Part shown: in pieces, positions 5,555-8,793 of the stretch | Layout of the letters: each line of letters begins with the position of its first letter | Numbering within the stretch: the first letter of the stretch is position 1 | NCBI GenBank assembly: GCA_028691095.1 | Contig: JAQUZZ010000039.1 | Location: forward strand, 1 to 8,793 | Source of the DNA: Alistipes sp. | GTDB taxonomy: Bacteria; Bacteroidota; Bacteroidia; Bacteroidales; Rikenellaceae | Direction: 5' to 3' | Length of the DNA: 8,793 nt | The notes under the pieces: model-generated | The model's database searches: none | What the model was told of the DNA's origin: nothing | The model's input: only the letters and a program-made list of their open reading frames with translations | Made by a program: the position numbers and the translations under genes

Positions 5555-7567
5555 TTAAGGCACCACGGGCTCAATTTGGGCGGCGAAACCACCTCCCGGG
5601 GCCAGATGAAGCGTGAGCGTCTCTCCGGCTTGAATCTGCTGGGTCGAACGCTGGTAATCCTGTGCGATGCGGTCGGCATTGATGCCGTCACGAAAGAGCG
5701 TGAGGTTGTAGGTTCCGGCGGGAAGAAAATCCAACTTCAGCGCCACCTCCCGACTCGTCCATGAGGTGATGCCACCGAGGAACCATTGGTTGGCGTGTGC
5801 TGCGTGTCGAGCCATCACAATGTATTCACCCACTTCGCCCTGAAGTACACGACTCTGACTCCACAGCGTGGGAATGCCTGCAATGAAACGCGCGCACTCC
5901 TCCTCGCGTCGGTAGTTCTCGGGGCTATCGCTCATCATGTTCAGGGGTGCATCCAGCACGATATAGAGCGCGAGCTGACGGCAGCGCGTTCCCTGACTCA
6001 TTGGTTCGGTGTAGTTGGGTTGATAGCCACGACGGGCACTGTTGCGCATCGCTCCCGGGGTATAATCCATCGGCCCTGCCACTTGACGAATGAAGGGTAG
6101 GGTGACGTCATAGGTCACTTGGTCAAAGGAGTTTCCAGCCCATTTCATCTGTTCCAATCCGTTCACCCCCTCGTAGTTGAGAATGTTGGGGTAGGTACGG
6201 GAGAGTCCCGTGGGTTTGTAGACCCCGTGGAAATCGACGATCAGATGGTACTTGGCGCACGTTGCCGCAGCCTGCTCGCAGAATTCCACCATCTGTTGAT
6301 CGTCTCGATCCATGTAGTCGATCTTGAAGCCGCGAATCCCGAGGTTGGCATAGTGTGCACACACCTGTTCCATGTTTTGATGGAAAGCCCAATAGCCAGC
6401 CCACAAGATGAGCCCCACGTTTCGCGCCTTGCCGTAGGCGACCAACTCTGTAAGATCAATCTCTGGAACGACCTGCATAAGGTCGGCTACGCCGGCAACA
6501 CTCCATCCGGCATCCAAGATGATGTATTCGATGCCGTATTCGGCAGCAAAGTCGATGTAGTGTTTGTAGGTGGCATTGTTGACGCCGGCTTTGAAATCAA
6601 CGTGATAGAGCCCCCAGTCGTTCCACCACTCCCATGCCACCTTTCCAGGCTCGATCCAAGAAGGGTTCTCGATGCGTGAGGGTTCGGCCAGTAGATAGAC
6701 CAAGTCATTGACCGGAAGCTCGGTGTCGCAGGTGGAGACAATGGCAATACGCCACGGGAAGGTTCGACTACCTTCAATCTGGGCAAGGTAGGACTTCCGC
6801 GTCTTGACGACACCCTGCAACTGCCTTGATCCCCCTTGCACCACCTCTTCGGGAAGCGGGGCGAAGACTCCGCGTAATTCACATTCGGCATCGGTGGGGT
6901 TGAGAAACATTCCCGGGTAGGAGCGCAGATCCGACTCGGTGATGCAGACCCGCTTTCCGCTATCCGCCGTCACCAATAGGGGCAGGAAGATCAAACGTTG
7001 ACGCTCGGTTTGGGAGAGCGGAGCCACCTTGTAATGGTTCTCAAAGGTGGTGAAGTATTGATTCTCAAACGACAAATCTTTGCTTTTGGGCACACTGTAA
7101 GGGCAATAGCTCACCCCATCTTGCGCAAAGCGGAAGCGTGCCTCTTCGCGCGCAACCTGATAGGCGTCGGTGCGATGCGATACAAAACGATAGGCAGCAC
7201 CCTGATCGTAAACGCGGAACTCGACCGAGACCTGATTGGCGTAGTCGATCGTGAGGGTGTTGCATTGATCGGTCAGCGTGCGATTGCGGTAGAATGGAGC
7301 CTCCACCGTGCGATTCACGGCAAGGCGGTGAATTCGTTTCGCCTTTTGTATCCCTCCCCATACCGTGCTGTCGGCGAGGGTGATGGAGATCGGCGAGGGC
7401 TCGATCAAGGCTTGACCGTTATGGCTGAGACTCCAAGTGAGTTCAGGGGTAAGGGTGACCGTCAACTGGAGTTTCCCGTTGGGGGAACACACGGCGAGCG
7501 GCGATTTTTGGCCAAAGGAGGCATGAATGAGCAGGACGCTGAGAAGCAAAAGATACCATCTTTTCAT
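5555..7567 (-). CDS. Secreted GH97 glycoside hydrolase, retaining alpha-galactosidase type
   Basis: Family 97, which acts on alpha-linked galactose or glucose at non-reducing ends. The product is 670 residues, normal for the family. Residues 1-19 are a signal peptide (MKRWYLLLLSVLLIHASFG) with Q20 next, so it is periplasmic or exported. An N-terminal beta-sandwich domain occupies about 22-300, a (beta/alpha)8 barrel about 305-590 (AWEWWNDWG at 311, ILDAGW at 350, ILWAGYW at 387) and a C-terminal beta domain follows to the end. GFKIDYMDRDDQ places D417 where the retaining subgroup has its nucleophile; inverting SusB-type alpha-glucosidases lack this Asp. E466 in NYEGV is a candidate acid/base. 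This favours alpha-galactosidase over alpha-glucosidase activity. A longer frame begins at 7669, but M35 of that frame starts a clean signal peptide, so I chose 7567. It lies 323 bases downstream of the GH43 gene on the same strand, probably with its own promoter. Confidence 0.92.
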   Translation of the reverse strand: MKRWYLLLLSVLLIHASFGQKSPLAVCSPNGKLQLTVTLTPELTWSLSHNGQALIEPSPISITLADSTVWGGIQKAKRIHRLAVNRTVEAPFYRNRTLTDQCNTLTIDYANQVSVEFRVYDQGAAYRFVSHRTDAYQVAREEARFRFAQDGVSYCPYSVPKSKDLSFENQYFTTFENHYKVAPLSQTERQRLIFLPLLVTADSGKRVCITESDLRSYPGMFLNPTDAECELRGVFAPLPEEVVQGGSRQLQGVVKTRKSYLAQIEGSRTFPWRIAIVSTCDTELPVNDLVYLLAEPSRIENPSWIEPGKVAWEWWNDWGLYHVDFKAGVNNATYKHYIDFAAEYGIEYIILDAGWSVAGVADLMQVVPEIDLTELVAYGKARNVGLILWAGYWAFHQNMEQVCAHYANLGIRGFKIDYMDRDDQQMVEFCEQAAATCAKYHLIVDFHGVYKPTGLSRTYPNILNYEGVNGLEQMKWAGNSFDQVTYDVTLPFIRQVAGPMDYTPGAMRNSARRGYQPNYTEPMSQGTRCRQLALYIVLDAPLNMMSDSPENYRREEECARFIAGIPTLWSQSRVLQGEVGEYIVMARHAAHANQWFLGGITSWTSREVALKLDFLPAGTYNLTLFRDGINADRIAQDYQRSTQQIQAGETLTLHLAPGGGFAAQIEPVVP

Positions 7568-7666
7568 ACATTGATTTTTTTGAGATAGAGGTCTTGGCAA
7601 GCAAAAGAGCGGGTGAACGGTTGCGCGCATCCAGTACGCGACACCCAAGTCCAGCCGACACTCAAA

Positions 7667-7674
7667 CAAAGATA
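7667..7674 (-). promoter_or_regulatory. Candidate -7 box for the GH97 gene
   Basis: On the minus strand the bases read TATCTTTG, an exact TAnnTTTG match, about 93 bases upstream of the chosen GH97 start. A T-run (GGTTTTTCC, 7694-7686) lies around the -33 region but no exact TTTG is present. This would place repeat copy D upstream of the promoter. Confidence 0.45.
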
Positions 7675-7711
7675 TGGAAATCTCTGGAAAAACCGTGTGC
7701 GCACCCGGAAA

Positions 7712-7802
7712 TTAAGCGCAGCGTGCTATCGATTAGCAACCAACGCGTCGGAATATCCGGCATATACCGTGACCCAAGGGTTCAATCGTTCTTTGAGAGT
7801 AC
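7712..7802 (+). repeat. Dispersed intergenic repeat, copy D (91 nt)
   Basis: Full-length copy running TTAAGCGCAGCGTGCTAT to GAGAGTAC. It aligns gap-free with copy A over 91 positions, sharing GGCATATACCGTGAC exactly. It also shares AAGGGTTCA with copy C. TGCTA/TAGCA forms a perfect 5-bp stem around TCGAT near the left end. Its ends carry a short inverted match (TTAAG on the left, CTTAA at 7802-7806 on the right). It lies upstream of GH97 and downstream of GH43, reversed relative to both. Confidence 0.75.
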
Positions 7803-7890
7803 TTAAACACAAGAGACCTCTCCCTGATCGGAAGAGCCCGAAAAGAGGTTGAGTAGAGAGCTACGGCGGAAAAGATCGAAGAAGGGAGAA

Positions 7891-8793
7891 TTAGGGTCGT
7901 GGCTGAGGGGTAGAGGTCGGGCCAACGACCCGCAGGCGACCCGCTTTGTCGAAGTACAGTTTGTCGATGCAAACCACGCGATCGAACGAAGGCTTAGGCG
8001 CGTCAGCACGGGCATGACGGTGGTAGACGATCCATAGACTCTTACCGTCGGGCGACGCCACGATCGAGTTGTGCCCTGGGGAGGAGATGCCTTGCTCCTG
8101 TTGGGTTGTCATCAGCGGATTCTCCTCGTATTTTGTCCAAGGCCCCAGCGGATGGGGCGCTGTGGCAACCCCGATGCCGTAGAAAGAGTATCCGGTGTCG
8201 TTGGCCGAGTAGGTCATGTAGTAGGTTTTGCCACGCCGAAAGACGAAAGCACCCTCGTTGCAGCGATTCGTATCCCAGTTTACGCGCTCCCAGCCTTGGG
8301 ATGCCCTCGACACAAGACGAGGCTCACCTACAAATCCCGAAAGGTCTTTTTGGAGTTGCACCACATAGTTTTCGCCACAAGCATATCCCTTCTCTGCTCC
8401 GTTTTTGCTGAAGTAGAGATAGGGCGTGCGATCTTTATCGACAAAGATATGGCAATCAATCGCCGAGTAACCAAGGTCGAACCACGGCGTATAGAGCTCC
8501 TCAAAAGGGCCTTGCGGACGATCGCTTACCGCCAAACAGGAGCGCAACTTACCCTGTTTGGGATCCAGACAACTGTAGGTCATGTAGAATCGTCCACGGT
8601 AGTACTTCACCTCCGGAGCCCAGAAAGCACCGGTGCCAAAATGGTCGGCACCCTTACGAAACAGAGCCCCACAGAATTTCCAAGTCACCAAATCGGTGGA
8701 GGTGTAGTAGTCGAATCCTTGGTCTTCTGCCGAGGCGGTGGTGCCGGTCATGTAGTAAACACCTTGGTGTTGGTACACAAAAGGGTCGGCAAT
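7891..8793 (-). CDS. GH43 glycoside hydrolase, 5' end beyond the window
   Basis: Family 43, an inverting five-bladed beta-propeller enzyme. Family members release arabinose, xylose or galactose from plant or host glycans. Three hundred residues are visible, ending at TAA 7893-7891; the frame runs off the right edge, so only a signal peptide and a few residues are probably missing. All three catalytic carboxylates can be placed: the base Asp in IADPFV at the very edge (visible residue 3), the pKa-modulating Asp in GYSAIDCHIF (about 113) and the general acid Glu in CNEGAFVF (about 180). FWAPEV (near 57), PGHNS (near 239, with the His commonly near the bound ion) and the late YHRH support the family. 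The frame also contains a GTG at 8778, but it lies after the catalytic Asp and is not the start. Subfamily and substrate cannot be settled by eye. It precedes GH97 on the same strand. Confidence 0.9.
   Translation of the reverse strand: MADPFVYQHQGVYYMTGTTASAEDQGFDYYTSTDLVTWKFCGALFRKGADHFGTGAFWAPEVKYYRGRFYMTYSCLDPKQGKLRSCLAVSDRPQGPFEELYTPWFDLGYSAIDCHIFVDKDRTPYLYFSKNGAEKGYACGENYVVQLQKDLSGFVGEPRLVSRASQGWERVNWDTNRCNEGAFVFRRGKTYYMTYSANDTGYSFYGIGVATAPHPLGPWTKYEENPLMTTQQEQGISSPGHNSIVASPDGKSLWIVYHRHARADAPKPSFDRVVCIDKLYFDKAGRLRVVGPTSTPQPRP

Larger units (their letters stand above)
7568..7890. other. GH43-to-GH97 intergenic region, no gene
   Basis: A 323-base gap between two genes read leftward. It contains repeat copy D (7712-7802) and a candidate GH97 promoter (7667-7674). 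The 60-80-codon frames crossing it have no recognisable features and overlap the repeat. No clear intrinsic terminator for GH43 is visible; a loose CCTCT/AGAGG pair lies around 7816-7848. The size and the promoter match suggest GH97 can be expressed independently of GH43. Confidence 0.5.

Noticed and set aside
5786..7588. Several plus-strand frames of 100-196 codons opposite GH97
   Set aside because: They are shadows of a well-supported 670-residue enzyme and have no recognisable domains or leader signals.
7781..7800. GGGTTCAATC in repeat copy D resembles a tRNA T-loop, hinting at a tRNA-derived element
   Set aside because: The motif is partly kept in C but absent from A and B, and no acceptor or anticodon arm can be drawn, so the resemblance is probably chance.
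7594..7972. Short frames (62-79 codons) across the GH43/GH97 gap
   Set aside because: They overlap the dispersed repeat or the GH43 3' end, on both strands, and have no motif.

Overview
The window looks like chromosomal DNA from a Bacteroidota (Bacteroidales-type) glycan degrader. Three things point there. The best promoter fits the Bacteroidota pattern (TTTG near -33, TAnnTTTG near -7), including a good match in front of tRNA-Glu and rpsT. Gene starts mostly lack a Shine-Dalgarno sequence and sit behind A/T-rich leaders. The gene content is GH29, GH97 and GH43 glycoside hydrolases, the first two with signal peptides ending in a Gln just after the likely cleavage site. Genus cannot be fixed by eye.

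Layout. 1-178: right end of an IS5-family insertion sequence, with the transposase C-terminus and one terminal inverted repeat. 181-495: no convincing gene. 496-792 (+): small hypothetical ORF. 867-918: perfect 25-bp inverted repeat with a 2-bp centre. 943-2148 (-): PLP-dependent class I/II aminotransferase. 2149-2918: long divergent intergenic region with three copies of an apparently undescribed intergenic repeat. 2919-4220 (+): secreted GH29 alpha-L-fucosidase. 4323-4811 (+): small multi-pass membrane protein. 4827-5384 (+): promoter, tRNA-Glu(TTC), rpsT and terminator, a housekeeping unit. 5555-7567 (-): secreted GH97 enzyme of the retaining alpha-galactosidase type. 7568-7890: intergenic, with a fourth repeat copy. 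7891-8793 (-): GH43 enzyme, N-terminus cut off by the window edge.

How it fits together. The three hydrolases would remove terminal fucose (GH29), alpha-galactose or alpha-glucose (GH97) and a furanose/pyranose sugar such as arabinose, xylose or galactose (GH43) in the periplasm or at the cell surface. They flank a housekeeping tRNA/rpsT unit, and no SusC/SusD pair is visible, so this is a loose cluster or the edge of a polysaccharide utilisation locus rather than a complete one. The aminotransferase is ordinary amino-acid metabolism.

The most unusual signal is a family of about 91-nt non-coding repeats (2160-2250, 2251-2323, 2740-2817, 7712-7802). All four copies lie on the same strand, all are in intergenic regions, and they share a GGCATATACCGTGA-like core. 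A second notable element is the 52-nt palindrome at 867-918.
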